Shown in pieces: positions 1 to 10,235 of a stretch of 64,000 bases of DNA. The translations under genes and the position numbers were made by a program. Origin of the DNA: CAWJPW01 sp963844845 (lineage in GTDB: Bacteria; Acidobacteriota; Thermoanaerobaculia; Thermoanaerobaculales; Sulfomarinibacteraceae); assembly GCA_963844845.1 (NCBI GenBank), contig CAWJPW010000011.1:372001-436000 (forward strand), in the 5' to 3' direction. The number at the start of each line of letters is the position of its first letter. Position 1 is the first letter of the stretch. Under the pieces are notes generated by a model. That model ran no database searches and had not been told where the DNA came from. It worked only from the letters and a program-made list of their open reading frames with translations.

Positions 1-779
1 ACCGGGACCGCCTCGCAGATCTCGACGATGCGGCGGATCTCCCGGCGCGACGCCTGGGCAATGGTGATGATCACATGATCGATGTTCTTTTCCGCGCACA
101 GCCGCGCCAGGTCGCGGGTGGTACCGAGCACCTCGCGCCCGTGGATCACCGCCCCCTGCTTTCCCGGATCGTCGTCTATGAACCCCTCGATCCACACGCC
201 CATGTCGCCGCGGTTCCGGATCTCTTTGATCACCATCACGCCGGCGCGCCCGGCGCCCACCAGGAGCACCGGTTTGCGCTTCCTCCAGGGCCCTGCCTGG
301 GTCCGCTTGCGGGTCTCGCGGCGCTCATAGGCGGCGCGCCGCACCACCCGCAGCCCCATGGTGCCGCCGAACGCCAGCACCGAGTCCATGAGGATCACCG
401 ACAGCGGAATCCGCCAGTGCTGCACCGGCTCGGGAAAGCTCAGGCGGATAAGGACCATGACCAGACCCGACCAGAAGATCGCCTTGACGAAGGCCTGCAC
501 CTCCGACATGCCGATGTAGCGCCAGACGAAGCTGTACACGCCGAAGACCGCGAGCGCCGCGAACTGCAGCAGCACGACGAACGGCAGCTGGATGGTGGAG
601 TTGAACAACCAGAAGCTGTCGAGACGGAACTCGAACCGGAAGCTGTAGGCCAGCATGAACGCCGCCACCAGCACCATCAGGTCGAGCACGTACTGCACCT
701 GACGGGTGAGCAGGTGGCCCTGCAGTGCCTTCAGCCTGCCCGACGTCTCGCTCAGCCGCACTTCGTCACCGTCAGCCAT
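1..779 (-). CDS. CapD/PglF-like membrane NDP-sugar 4,6-dehydratase, 3' end outside window
   Basis: Only the N-terminal 259 residues are present; the gene runs off the left edge. The translation from the ATG at 779 begins MADGDEVRLSETSG. Hydrophobic membrane segments follow (about residues 28-45, 65-85, 100-112 and 122-140), and then a nucleotide-binding domain with LLVGAGRAG near residue 170 and a following GFIDDDPGKQG segment. This order is typical of the FlaA1/CapD/PglF family, which converts UDP-GlcNAc to the 4-keto-6-deoxy sugar at the inner membrane. The catalytic SDR domain would lie outside the window, so the exact reaction is not visible. Neighbouring PglE-, PglD- and PglC-like genes make a bacillosamine role the best guess. 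Confidence 0.85.
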   Translation of the reverse strand, partial: MADGDEVRLSETSGRLKALQGHLLTRQVQYVLDLMVLVAAFMLAYSFRFEFRLDSFWLFNSTIQLPFVVLLQFAALAVFGVYSFVWRYIGMSEVQAFVKAIFWSGLVMVLIRLSFPEPVQHWRIPLSVILMDSVLAFGGTMGLRVVRRAAYERRETRKRTQAGPWRKRKPVLLVGAGRAGVMVIKEIRNRGDMGVWIEGFIDDDPGKQGAVIHGREVLGTTRDLARLCAEKNIDHVIITIAQASRREIRRIVEICEAVP

Positions 780-797
780 GGCCCTTCTCCACTCGCG

Positions 798-1909
798 TCA
801 TCCCGTCCGCCAGGCTCCCAGCCGCCGGCCGCTCAGCCGCTGCAGCACGAAGCTCCCAATCTGGGCCCGCAGCCAACCCGCCGTATCGCGCGCCGAGTCC
901 TGCAGCCGAGCGCCCCGCAGAAGCCTGCGGAGAAGCGCCGGAGGCGACCCGGAGCCCGCGGCCGCTCCTCCGAACCCCGGATCCGTCCACGCCGGCCGGG
1001 CACCGCCGCGCACCCACTCCACCAGGCTGCGCGCCCGCCGTGCCACCCGGCCCGCGCCACACGCCGCGAGCCCGGCCCAGGCCTCATGCTCCCCGCCGGG
1101 CTCCGCCGCATCCGCCAGGAGCCCCAGCTCCGCCACCCGCTCGGCACGGACCATCGCGCTGAAGAACCCGTCCTTGGCGAGGAAGAGAGAGGCGGCGGCC
1201 AGGGCCTGCGGCGCGGCCATCATCCGCACGGGGCACCCCTCGAACGCGGAGGATCCCGTTCCCCGAAGAAGCCAGGCGACGTCCTCGTCGAAGCCTCCAC
1301 GCCGCGTGATCCGCCGGTGCAGGTCGACGCTGACGCGCCCGTCGCTGAAGCAGAGCCCGGGCTGCACCGCCGGGGTCCCGGAGGCCGGCATGAACCCCGC
1401 CTCCACGAGCACCTCGCGCGAACGGGCGAGATCCTCCGGGTGCACGAGCAGGTCGGCATCCAGCATCGAGCGCCACTCGAGCCCAGGGTACAGGCGCACG
1501 AGATGGTCGAGCCCCTTGACCGCCGCCCAGCGCACCCCGGCGCGCTCCAGCGACCGCAGGGGCCGCTCGAGGCCCGCCAGGAGGTCGAGGTTGGCGGCGG
1601 TGGTGCGCCGCACCTCCCGCCTCGCCTCCGCCTCCGCGCCGGGGACGCCTGCATGCACCGCGAGCGCGGCGGTAACGGGGCGGGCGCCGCCGGCTGCCGC
1701 CAGACGCGCCACGACCTCCACCGCTACGGGGCCTCGGAGGCTCTCCCGCAAGGCGCCGTAGAGCGCAGGGGCGAGCCCCATCCCGCGAGGATCCGGAGTG
1801 TGGTCGAGAGATGTCATCGGAGGTGTCCGGTGCAGCGGCCGCGCGCGGGCCGCGGCGGCCACGCCGACCGGTGCAGCCGCCGGCGCGCCTGTGCCCGGCG
1901 GCAGAGCCA

Positions 1910-1910
<1 letters not shown>
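798..1910 (-). CDS. Nucleotidyltransferase-fold protein (NTP_transf_5-like) of the polysaccharide locus
   Basis: A 370-residue protein resembling the uncharacterised nucleotidyltransferase family found in polysaccharide and peptide-modification clusters. Visible are VKGLDHLVRLYPGLEWRSML-type sequence followed by DADLLVHPEDL, then an SVDLHRRI segment; the acidic DxD may be the metal site. I chose the ATG at 1910 because it overlaps the stop of the upstream transaminase (TGATG) and follows a GGAGGAGAGG ribosome site. The first 31 residues are Ala/Pro-rich, and a second possible start is the ATG at 1817 (MTSLDHTPD). Substrate is unknown. It lies between the PglE-like and PglF-like genes. Confidence 0.7.
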
Positions 1911-3066
<1,156 letters not shown>

Positions 3067-3070
<4 letters not shown>

Positions 3071-3684
3071 CGCGCGAGCTCCCGGGCGGGGACGCCGACC
3101 ACCGTCGTCCCCTCCCTCACGTCGCGCACGACCGCTGCGCCGGCCCCCACGGTCGCCCAGGCTCCGACCCGGACTCCGGGGACCGCGCAGCTGCCGATTC
3201 CGATGAACGATCCGTCCTCGATCACCACGCCGCCGGCGAGGTTGACCCCGGGCGCAACGTGCACGAAGTCGCCGATGCGGCAGTCGTGGTCGATGCGGCT
3301 CCCGGTGTTCACGATCGCGTGGGCGCCGATCTCGGTGTCCGGCTGCACCACCGCCCCGGCGAAGACCACCGACCCCGGCCCCAGCCGCACGCTCGGGTGG
3401 ACGACCGCCGAGGGATGGACCACGCTCACCCACGCCAGCGGAAGCTCGGCGGCGAGCCGTTGCCGGGCGCGGTTGTCCCCGACGGCGAGCACCGCCGGGC
3501 GCCCCGTGGCCGTCCCGAGCTCCCGAGCCGCCCCGACGACTGGAACCCCGAGCACCTCGTCCCCGAGCCGCCCGGGGTCGTCGTCGTAGATCCCCGCGAC
3601 CTTCACGCCCGCAGCCTGGAGCGTCGCCACCACCACCTTCCCGTGGCCGCCCGCTCCGATCACCACCACGCCGTCAACCTGCAT
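3067..3684 (-). CDS. PglD-like sugar O/N-acetyltransferase (NeuD family)
   Basis: A 205-residue protein with an N-terminal nucleotide-sugar binding domain (VVVIGAGGHGKVVV, residues 5-18) and a C-terminal left-handed beta-helix of hexapeptide repeats (from about residue 95: VHPSAVVHPSVRLGPGS, then GVRVGAWATVGAGAAV). The GSRIDHDCRIGDF stretch carries the histidine expected as catalytic base in PglD. The start at 3684 follows a strong GGGGGAGGA site; the gene overlaps the upstream sugar transferase by 11 bases. The likely reaction is acetyl-CoA dependent N-acetylation of the UDP-4-amino sugar made by the neighbouring transaminase. Confidence 0.88.
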
Positions 3685-4300
3685 CGTCCTCCCCCATGAA
3701 CTCCGGCATCGTCGCATGGCCGACCGCCGCGATCCCCCGTCCCGCCACCACCTGACCGACGGTGAGCACGAGGATCCAGACATCGAGCCGGAACGACAGG
3801 TGGTCCACGTACCACACGTCGAGCGCCAGCTTCTCGGGCCAGCTCAGGGCGTTGCGGCCCTTCACCTGGGCCCATCCGGTGAGCCCCGGCTTGACCTCGT
3901 GCCGCCGCGCCTGCTCGGGGGTGTAGCGCTCCAGGTACTGCATCAGCAGCGGGCGCGGGCCCACCAGGCTCATCTCCCCGCGGATCACGTTGAGCAGCTC
4001 GGGTAGCTCGTCGAGGCTGGTGCGGCGCAGGAACCGCCCGAGCCGGGTGAGGCGCGCCTCGTCCGGCAGCAGGCGCCCTTCAGCGTCGCGGGCGTCGGTC
4101 ATCGTGCGCAGCTTGAGCAGCTCGAACGGGCGGCCGCCGAGCCCGGGGCGCCGCTGCCTGAAGAGCACGGGCGAGCCCAGCCGCCAACGCACGGCGACCA
4201 TCAGCACCGCGAGCACCGGAGACGCCACGACCAGGCCCGCGCCGGCCAGCACCCGGTCGAGGAGGCCCTTGAGCCGGGGCCGGTAGAGACCGCCGCTCAC
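3674..4300 (-). CDS. Polyprenyl-phosphate glycosyl-1-phosphate transferase, PglC-like
   Basis: A 208-residue monotopic phosphoglycosyl transferase. It has one N-terminal hydrophobic hairpin (GLVVASPVLAVLMVAV, about residues 23-38), then the family hallmarks FRQRRPGLGG, FELLKLRTM, LRRTSLDELPELLNV and MSLVGPRPLL, and PGLTGWAQVKGRN near the C-terminal part. The short length, without the extra WbaP membrane domain, matches PglC. It would load the first sugar phosphate onto the lipid carrier in the inner membrane. The GTG start at 4300 overlaps the upstream stop (GTGA). With the adjacent PglD/PglE/PglF-like genes the first sugar is probably di-N-acetylbacillosamine. Confidence 0.92.
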   Translation of the reverse strand: MSGGLYRPRLKGLLDRVLAGAGLVVASPVLAVLMVAVRWRLGSPVLFRQRRPGLGGRPFELLKLRTMTDARDAEGRLLPDEARLTRLGRFLRRTSLDELPELLNVIRGEMSLVGPRPLLMQYLERYTPEQARRHEVKPGLTGWAQVKGRNALSWPEKLALDVWYVDHLSFRLDVWILVLTVGQVVAGRGIAAVGHATMPEFMGEDDAG

Positions 4301-5472
4301 GCCTCGCTCCCGTCGCTCGAGTGGCCTCGGGCCTGCAGGAGCTCCAGGTAGAGGTCCGCCCACCGCCGCCACACCACCTCGTTGGCGAAGAGCCGCGCCA
4401 CGCGCTCCCGGCCCGCCGCGCCCAGGCGCCGGCGCTCGGCCGGATCGGCCAGCAGGCGCATGAGCGCCTCCGCCAGGGCCGGGACGTCGCCCGGGGACAC
4501 CAGCACTCCCGTCGATCCGTCCTCGACGGCGTCCACCGTCCCGGTGGCGGCATAGCCGACCACCGGCAGCCCCGCCGCCGCCGCCTCGAGCGGCGCGTTG
4601 GGGAAGCCCTCGCGATACGAGGGAAAGGCGAGCACGTCCATCAGCGGGTAGCAGACCGAGGTGTCGGGCACGAAGCCGGTGCGCACGATGGCGCCGTCCT
4701 TTTCGATTCTCTCGCGGGCTTCGCGCGGCACCGGGTCGCCCGCCTCGAAGTCGCCGACCAGGAGGAGCCTCGCGTCGGGTACCCGGCCCCGGACCCCGTC
4801 GAAGGCGGCGACGAGGTCGACCAGACCCTTGTCCCTCGTGAAGCGGCCGACGAACCCGATCACCGGGCGATCCTCTCCGAGCCCGAGCCGCGCGCGCAGA
4901 GCCGAGACGGCGTCGCGGTCGGGGGCCGCGAAGCGCTCCACCTCCACCCCGTTGGAGGCCCCCGGCCCGAGCACCCGGACCTTGCGCGCGGGAGCGAGCT
5001 TGAGCGCGACGACGCGTCTCGCCAGGCTCGGGCTCACCGCCACGACCTCGCCCGCACAGGCGGCGGCGAATCGTTCCGCCCGCCTGAGCACCCACCGCTT
5101 GAGGCCCCGGGTCGTCTCGAGCCGCAGACCCCGGAGCGTGTAGAGGCGCACCGGCACCCGGGCCGCCCGCGCCGCGATCATGCCGAGAAGGCCCGCCTTG
5201 GGAGTGCTCGCGTTCACCACGTCGGGGCGCCACGCCGCGATCACCCGCCGGAGGCGGCCGATCGCCCGCAGGTCGGACAGGGGCCGGATCTCGCGGGAGA
5301 TCGGCACCGGGAAGGCGTCTACCTGCTCGCGACGCGCGACCTGCTCCAGATCAGCGCCCGGCGAGCAGGCCACGGCGACCCGGAAGCCGTTCTCCCGGAG
5401 AAACCGCAGCTGTCCGCGGAGCAGATACCTCGCGGTCATCGGGTGCGTGACGACGAGGAGGAGGCGCGGCAC
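4297..5472 (-). CDS. Glycosyltransferase family 4 (PglA-like)
   Basis: A 391-residue GT-B glycosyltransferase. The C-terminal donor domain shows IGFVGRFTRDKGLVDLV (about residues 200-216) and the EX7E-type stretch FPSYREGFPNAPLEAAAAGLP, ending with a GSTGVLVSPGD loop. The N-terminal region (LLLVVTHPMTARYLLRGQL, DVVNASTPKAGLLG) resembles enzymes that extend undecaprenyl-linked bacillosamine. The GTG at 5472 follows a GGGGAG site eight bases upstream, better than longer in-frame starts that would run into the upstream gene. It is a cytoplasmic, membrane-associated enzyme; donor and linkage are unknown. Confidence 0.87.
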   Translation of the reverse strand: MPRLLLVVTHPMTARYLLRGQLRFLRENGFRVAVACSPGADLEQVARREQVDAFPVPISREIRPLSDLRAIGRLRRVIAAWRPDVVNASTPKAGLLGMIAARAARVPVRLYTLRGLRLETTRGLKRWVLRRAERFAAACAGEVVAVSPSLARRVVALKLAPARKVRVLGPGASNGVEVERFAAPDRDAVSALRARLGLGEDRPVIGFVGRFTRDKGLVDLVAAFDGVRGRVPDARLLLVGDFEAGDPVPREARERIEKDGAIVRTGFVPDTSVCYPLMDVLAFPSYREGFPNAPLEAAAAGLPVVGYAATGTVDAVEDGSTGVLVSPGDVPALAEALMRLLADPAERRRLGAAGRERVARLFANEVVWRRWADLYLELLQARGHSSDGSEA

Positions 5473-5485
5473 CGCAGGCGCTCCC

Positions 5486-6787
5486 CTATCCCGCCCTGTT
5501 CGTGCCCGTACGTGACACGCTCCGGGCGGCCTGCGCCGCGCGGCCGGCTCGACCGGCTGCGTACGGCTGTCCGTAGGCGTAATGCGGCCACCACCCAAGC
5601 GCATACCGATGCGCGCCGCCGGCCACGAAGAAGAAGAGAAACGGCAGGATGTGCACCCGCTGGCGGGCGATGATGCCGACGTTCCCCAATGACATCCCCA
5701 GCGCGGTCGAGTACAACGCCACGAACACAACCGCCATCCAGAGTACCCGGTGGTGGCTGTGCGCGCGGAAGAACTCGACGGCGGCGCGGCGCCGGCCCCA
5801 GACGAGGCCCCACAGAACGAGCACCTCGGCCGACGCGAGCAGGGCCGTCGCTCCGTTCGCCTCCCAGGGGAACGGCCTGAAGAGCGTGTTCACGGGCGCC
5901 AGCCATGGCGAGACGGAGCCGCCTCCCTCGATGGCGCTCCCGCCAATCGAAGAGGCAGCCCCGCGACCCGAGAGGTAGTCCGTGACCTCCTCACGGTTGA
6001 AAAGCTTCACGCCGAGGGCGCCGCTGGACAGGGCCACGAGCCAGGCGCCGAGGGCGAGGATCGCCACCGCCTGCACCAGGTTGAAGAACGACCAGCGCCG
6101 CATCGTCCCGACCCACTGCCCCACCACCAGCGCAAAGCCCAGGGTCGCGGCCACCTGCGGGCGGATCACGAAGACGATCGCCACCCCGAGAGCCATGAGC
6201 ACCGGCCGCATGCGGTCGCCGCGCCCCACGAACCCGAGCGTCGCGAGCCCGACGCCGCACAGCACCACGGCGTCCTTGCCCAGGGCCGCCGGCCAGAACC
6301 ACAGCGACGGGAAGAGCATCACCAAGGCGAGGTAGCGCTTCCATTCGGCGTCGGGGAACGCGCGCATGAACGCGAGCGCGAGCGCGAAGATCCCGACGAA
6401 GCCGATGAGCGCGAACACGATGAAGGCGCCCGGCAGCGAAGGCCCGAGCAGCGACAGCACCAGCCCCGCGAGCCGGGCCGTGAAGGCCGTCCCCCACCAG
6501 CTCGACCCCAGCCCGCCGGCGAAGAGGCCGGCGATCGGGCTCGGGCCACCCATCTCCCACCGCCGCGCGTACTCCAGCCCGAGGTGGTAGTAGCCGACGT
6601 AGTCGCCGCCGCCGTACCGCTCCCCGATCACGAGCAGGTACACCATCGCACCGGCGACCCGGAGCCAGAGCCCGATCAGGGTCATCGTGCGCAGCGGGCC
6701 GCGGGCGAGCCTCCTGCGCGCGACCAGGCTCGCCACCACCACGAGCCCGAGCACGAACCCGAGGGCGGGCAGGCCTCCGCCTAGCAT
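5486..6787 (-). CDS. Polytopic membrane protein, probable polysaccharide polymerase (Wzy-like)
   Basis: A 433-residue protein with about ten hydrophobic segments, for example LGFVLGLVVVASLVA, FIVFALIGFVGIFALALAF, PVLMALGVAIVFVIRP and VLWMAVVFVALYSTALGMSL. A long loop with Gly/Ser and the sequence NREEVTDYLSGRG lies about residues 275-300. This topology, its place between glycosyltransferases, and the absence of any other polymerase candidate suggest Wzy, but these proteins have little sequence conservation. It overlaps the upstream gene by seven bases. An O-antigen ligase-like or unrelated membrane role remains possible. Confidence 0.6.
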   Translation of the reverse strand: MLGGGLPALGFVLGLVVVASLVARRRLARGPLRTMTLIGLWLRVAGAMVYLLVIGERYGGGDYVGYYHLGLEYARRWEMGGPSPIAGLFAGGLGSSWWGTAFTARLAGLVLSLLGPSLPGAFIVFALIGFVGIFALALAFMRAFPDAEWKRYLALVMLFPSLWFWPAALGKDAVVLCGVGLATLGFVGRGDRMRPVLMALGVAIVFVIRPQVAATLGFALVVGQWVGTMRRWSFFNLVQAVAILALGAWLVALSSGALGVKLFNREEVTDYLSGRGAASSIGGSAIEGGGSVSPWLAPVNTLFRPFPWEANGATALLASAEVLVLWGLVWGRRRAAVEFFRAHSHHRVLWMAVVFVALYSTALGMSLGNVGIIARQRVHILPFLFFFVAGGAHRYALGWWPHYAYGQPYAAGRAGRAAQAARSVSRTGTNRAG

Positions 6788-7869
6788 GCCCTCTGCGCCT
6801 CTGCCTCGCGGCCTCGGGCCGCGGAGCTCAGGATCTCCACCACCCGGGGTGCTGTGACCGCGATGGCGAGCTCCTTCTCGACCTTCGCGCGGCCGGCTCT
6901 CCCGAGGCGCATGCACAGGGCCCGGTCCTCGCGGAGCCTCGCAAACGCCCGGGTCCAGTCCTCCCGCGTGCGGGCCAGGAACCCGGTGACACCGTCATCC
7001 ACGATCGACGCGTTGGCCCCGACCGGCGAAGCGACCACCGCTCTCGCCGCCGCCATGTACTGGATCAGCTTGAAGCCGCACTTGCCGCGCTCCCAGGGCG
7101 TGTCCTCCAGCGGCATGATGCCGACGTGGAAGCGCTTGACCTGGTCGGCCTCGTCCGCCTCGCTCCACTCCCACCGCTCGTGCGGCACGCCCTTCAGAGC
7201 GCGCTCGGACGCGCCGACGAGCACGAGCCGCACCCCCGGCCGAGCGACGGTCTCGGCGAGGACGCCGCGAAGCGGCTCGAGCAGGCGCTCCGAGCCCGGC
7301 GAGCCGATCCAGCCGATGGTGAACGGCCCGTCGGGCGGGGCGGCGGCCTCCCCGTACCGCGTCAGGTCGACCACGCTGGGGAGGATCTCCACCCGGCGCG
7401 CCCCGGCCGCGCGCGCCCTGTCGGCGAGGTACCCGTTCCCGGCGGTCACGACGGCGGCGCCGCGCATGACCCGGTCGATCTTGCGCGCCATCAGCGCTCT
7501 GAGCACGGGGTTGGGATGGTGGTCATAGGTATGGAACGTCGCGTCGTCGTAGTCGACGGCGTACGGCGCGCCGGCGAGCAGAGCCCGCTCGATCACGCCT
7601 GGCGCCCAGGGGAGCAGCTCCTTCTCCAGCCAGACGACGTCGTACCGGGCCCCGCGCAGGGCTGTCGCGACCCGGAGCACGTAGCGGTGCAGGACGAACC
7701 CGAGGCTCGTCGGGCGGCCGTCGTAGCGGCCGGAGAGGTAGCCGTCCGTGAGAAGCGGCCGCACCTCGACCTCGTGCCCGGCGGCGGTGAGGTACGGCAG
7801 GTACTGCAGGGTCCTGATCCGGCTGCTGGCGCCCTGCCGGCCGTAGCGCGTCAGCGCGAGCACCTTCAC
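6781..7869 (-). CDS. Glycosyltransferase (GT-B, GT4-type)
   Basis: A 362-residue GT-B enzyme beginning VKVLALTRYGRQGASSRIR. The acceptor domain contains DVVWLEKELLPW and a possible substrate loop AVDYDDATFHTYDHHP. The donor domain has FTIGWIGSPGSERLLEPLRG and the acidic motif region MPLEDTPWERGKCGFKLIQY before ARAVVASPVGAN. The GTG start at 7869 overlaps the upstream stop by four bases. The family and place point to assembly of the repeat unit in the cytoplasm; the sugar is unknown. Confidence 0.85.
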   Translation of the reverse strand: MKVLALTRYGRQGASSRIRTLQYLPYLTAAGHEVEVRPLLTDGYLSGRYDGRPTSLGFVLHRYVLRVATALRGARYDVVWLEKELLPWAPGVIERALLAGAPYAVDYDDATFHTYDHHPNPVLRALMARKIDRVMRGAAVVTAGNGYLADRARAAGARRVEILPSVVDLTRYGEAAAPPDGPFTIGWIGSPGSERLLEPLRGVLAETVARPGVRLVLVGASERALKGVPHERWEWSEADEADQVKRFHVGIMPLEDTPWERGKCGFKLIQYMAAARAVVASPVGANASIVDDGVTGFLARTREDWTRAFARLREDRALCMRLGRAGRAKVEKELAIAVTAPRVVEILSSAARGREAEAQRAC

Positions 7870-9077
7870 CCGGCCCGCACCTTTCCAATGGCCGACCGAT
7901 AGCCGGCAACCGCACGTCCCAACCCGAACACGTCCCCGCCCACGCGACGGCAGTCGGCGCGGAACCGCTCCCGCGCCGGCAGGATATCGTCCACCAGCCA
8001 GTCCGCCGCGCGCCGCAACGACGCCTCGTCGAGATCCTCCAGGAGCAGCGCCACGTCGGGGTCGAGCTGCTCGTCGAGGTCTCCGACCCCGGCCGTGCCG
8101 AGGACGGGCACGCCGCACAGGAGGTACTCGCCCACCTTGATCGGCGACACCGCCTGCTGCGAGAAGGTCGGGGTCCGGAGCGCGAGGCCGAGGTCGGCGG
8201 CCGCGAGGTAGCGCGGCACCTCGTCGGATGCGACGCTCGCGACGATCATCGCGTCAGGCTCGAACGCTGTCCGCCGGGCCGCGTCGTCGGCCCCGCGGGG
8301 CGCGCCGGTGAGCACCAGGAAGCGCGCGTCGCGGCGGCGCTCCCTGACCGCCGCGGCCACGCCGAACATCGCGTCGGGAAGGTACTGCGGTCCCAGCGAG
8401 CCCGCGTACACGAGGAGGGGCGCGCTGTCCGGCACCCCCAGCTGCCGCCGGGTCGCCTCCCGCTCGGCCGGTCCCGCCGGGCGGAACAGCTCCTCGTCCT
8501 TGCCGTTGGCCACGACCACGATCTTCGCATCATCGGCGAGCCCGGCTCGCGACGCGAGGATCCGCCTCGCACGCCCGGTGCGGGTGATGACGGCGTCTGC
8601 CCGTCGCACCGCCGCGCGCTCGATCGCCCTCAGAATGCGGTACTGCACGCTACCCCGCCTCAGACTCCCGAAGTCCACCCGCTCGTCTGCCATCAGCCCG
8701 TCGGCGTCGTAGAGGAGCCTGACGCCGGGCAGGCGCCGCACGGCGAGCAGCGCCATCGCGGCCGGGATGATGCTGCGCGGCATCAACACCTCGACCCGGT
8801 TGCGACGGGCGTAGCGCACGACGTCGGAGGCCCCACGTGCGATCATCACCGCGGTGACCGGGGCGCGTGGGCCGCGCGCGACGCGCCGTGGCGTGTATGG
8901 CATCGCGAGGCGTTGCGCTGCCCGCCGCACGGACTCCACCCGAGATTCAGCACCCCACCAGTACTGCAGCAGGTGCACCTCGTCACCCGGCTCGCGGGCC
9001 CGGTCCAAGATCGGCAGGAACAGCGACTCGTGGTAGTTGGAGCCCGGGCCGTCCCATGTAACAAAGAGCCCCTTCAT
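7866..9077 (-). CDS. Glycosyltransferase (GT-B, GT4-type)
   Basis: A 403-residue GT-B enzyme starting MKGLFVTWDGPGSNYHESLF. The middle contains VRRADAVITRTGRARRIL, and the donor half contains APLLVYAGSLGPQYLPD, followed by YLAAADLGLALRTPTFSQQ and SPIKVGEYLLCGVPVLG, which corresponds to the EX7E nucleotide-sugar site. The ATG at 9077 overlaps the upstream gene's stop (ATGA), so the two are translationally coupled. Donor and acceptor are not predictable. From this gene leftwards the DNA returns to the high GC content of the flanks. Confidence 0.85.
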   Translation of the reverse strand: MKGLFVTWDGPGSNYHESLFLPILDRAREPGDEVHLLQYWWGAESRVESVRRAAQRLAMPYTPRRVARGPRAPVTAVMIARGASDVVRYARRNRVEVLMPRSIIPAAMALLAVRRLPGVRLLYDADGLMADERVDFGSLRRGSVQYRILRAIERAAVRRADAVITRTGRARRILASRAGLADDAKIVVVANGKDEELFRPAGPAEREATRRQLGVPDSAPLLVYAGSLGPQYLPDAMFGVAAAVRERRRDARFLVLTGAPRGADDAARRTAFEPDAMIVASVASDEVPRYLAAADLGLALRTPTFSQQAVSPIKVGEYLLCGVPVLGTAGVGDLDEQLDPDVALLLEDLDEASLRRAADWLVDDILPARERFRADCRRVGGDVFGLGRAVAGYRSAIGKVRAG

Positions 9078-10198
9078 CGCGCGCGATACAAGAGGAACTG
9101 GTAGAGGTCGTGGACCCTCGCGGAATAGACTTCGGCCGCAAACTCCCTATCCGCTCGCAACTTGCCAGCCGCACCCATTCGGATGCGGAGACTTTCGTCC
9201 GAAAGGAGGCGTCGAATTGAATTTGCTAGCCCATCCACGTCTCGCGGCGCTACAAGGAGCCCCGTATCGCCGTCAAGGACAATTTCTGGGATTCCCCCCA
9301 CCCTCGTAGCCACTACTGGAAGTCCGCACCGCATTGCCTCTGCATTCACGAGCCCAAAAGCTTCACGCTCAGAAGCGAGTGCGAACACGTCCATGAGGGC
9401 GTAGTAGTCGCCAAGGTCCTCCTGCCAGCCTGCGAATAGGACCCGCGGCTCTAGGCCAAGCTCCTCCACAAGCTCCTCTAACATTCGCCGATCTGGGCCA
9501 TCCCCGACCAGCAGGAGTTTCACTGGCAGATCTTTCAGCCTCGCCAACGCCTTGATCAGATCGCTGAATCTCTTGTGCGCATCGTCCAGGCGCCCCACCG
9601 AACCAACCACCAAGTCACGCCCTTCGAGGCCGAGACTGGAGCGCAGGCTCAGTGGATCATCGCCCCGCCCCACTGATGGACGCTCGACACCGTTCGGGAT
9701 GACCGTCACCTTCCTTTGAGGCACATGTAGCCTGTCAGTCAAGTATCGACCAACCTCTTCAGAAACGCCTACACAATGATCGGCCAGCCCGGCCATGGCG
9801 CGAGCGAGAAGGTGACCTTTCCATCGCCTGTTCTTCGGGTCCGAAGTTTCCTCCATGATGATCACGGGAACACGCGCCAGCCGACCAGCGATCGTACCGA
9901 CGGTCCAACCCTCGAAGACCGCCCCGTGAACCAGGTCGGGGCGATATTCACGGACCACACTGCACGCAAACCGGTATCGCCCTAAGCCAAAGCGAGAGTT
10001 CGCAGCACCAAACTCCAGAACCTCAACTCCTACCGCGCGCATCTGGTCGGCAAATCGGTGGTTTCGAACCTCGCTGCAAAGAACGAGATGTCCATAACCC
10101 GCCGGCAGATGCCGAAACAAGCTAAGCCTCCGCCGTTCAACCCCCCCCCCAAGAAGGAGATGCATCACATGCAACACTCTGACTTGTGAACCGCTCAT
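9074..10198 (-). CDS. Glycosyltransferase family 4 with a G10 tract near the start
   Basis: A 374-residue GT4 enzyme. The N-terminus reads MSGSQVRVLHVMHLLLGGGV; the three glycines are encoded by a run of ten G on the coding strand (10141-10150). The donor domain shows VVGSVGRLDDAHKRFSDLI and ALASEREAFGLVNAEAMRCG with the EX7E pair, then a GDTGLLVAPRD loop. I chose the ATG at 10198 over the longer frame because the extra upstream 76 residues would lie inside the preceding gene. Replication slippage in the G run would shift the frame at about residue 18. This and the next six upstream genes have lower GC than their surroundings. Confidence 0.87.
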   Translation of the reverse strand: MSGSQVRVLHVMHLLLGGGVERRRLSLFRHLPAGYGHLVLCSEVRNHRFADQMRAVGVEVLEFGAANSRFGLGRYRFACSVVREYRPDLVHGAVFEGWTVGTIAGRLARVPVIIMEETSDPKNRRWKGHLLARAMAGLADHCVGVSEEVGRYLTDRLHVPQRKVTVIPNGVERPSVGRGDDPLSLRSSLGLEGRDLVVGSVGRLDDAHKRFSDLIKALARLKDLPVKLLLVGDGPDRRMLEELVEELGLEPRVLFAGWQEDLGDYYALMDVFALASEREAFGLVNAEAMRCGLPVVATRVGGIPEIVLDGDTGLLVAPRDVDGLANSIRRLLSDESLRIRMGAAGKLRADREFAAEVYSARVHDLYQFLLYRAR

Positions 10199-10235
10199 GT
10201 TCCCGGACCTCGCTGGCCTACGCCCGCCCGTCGAA

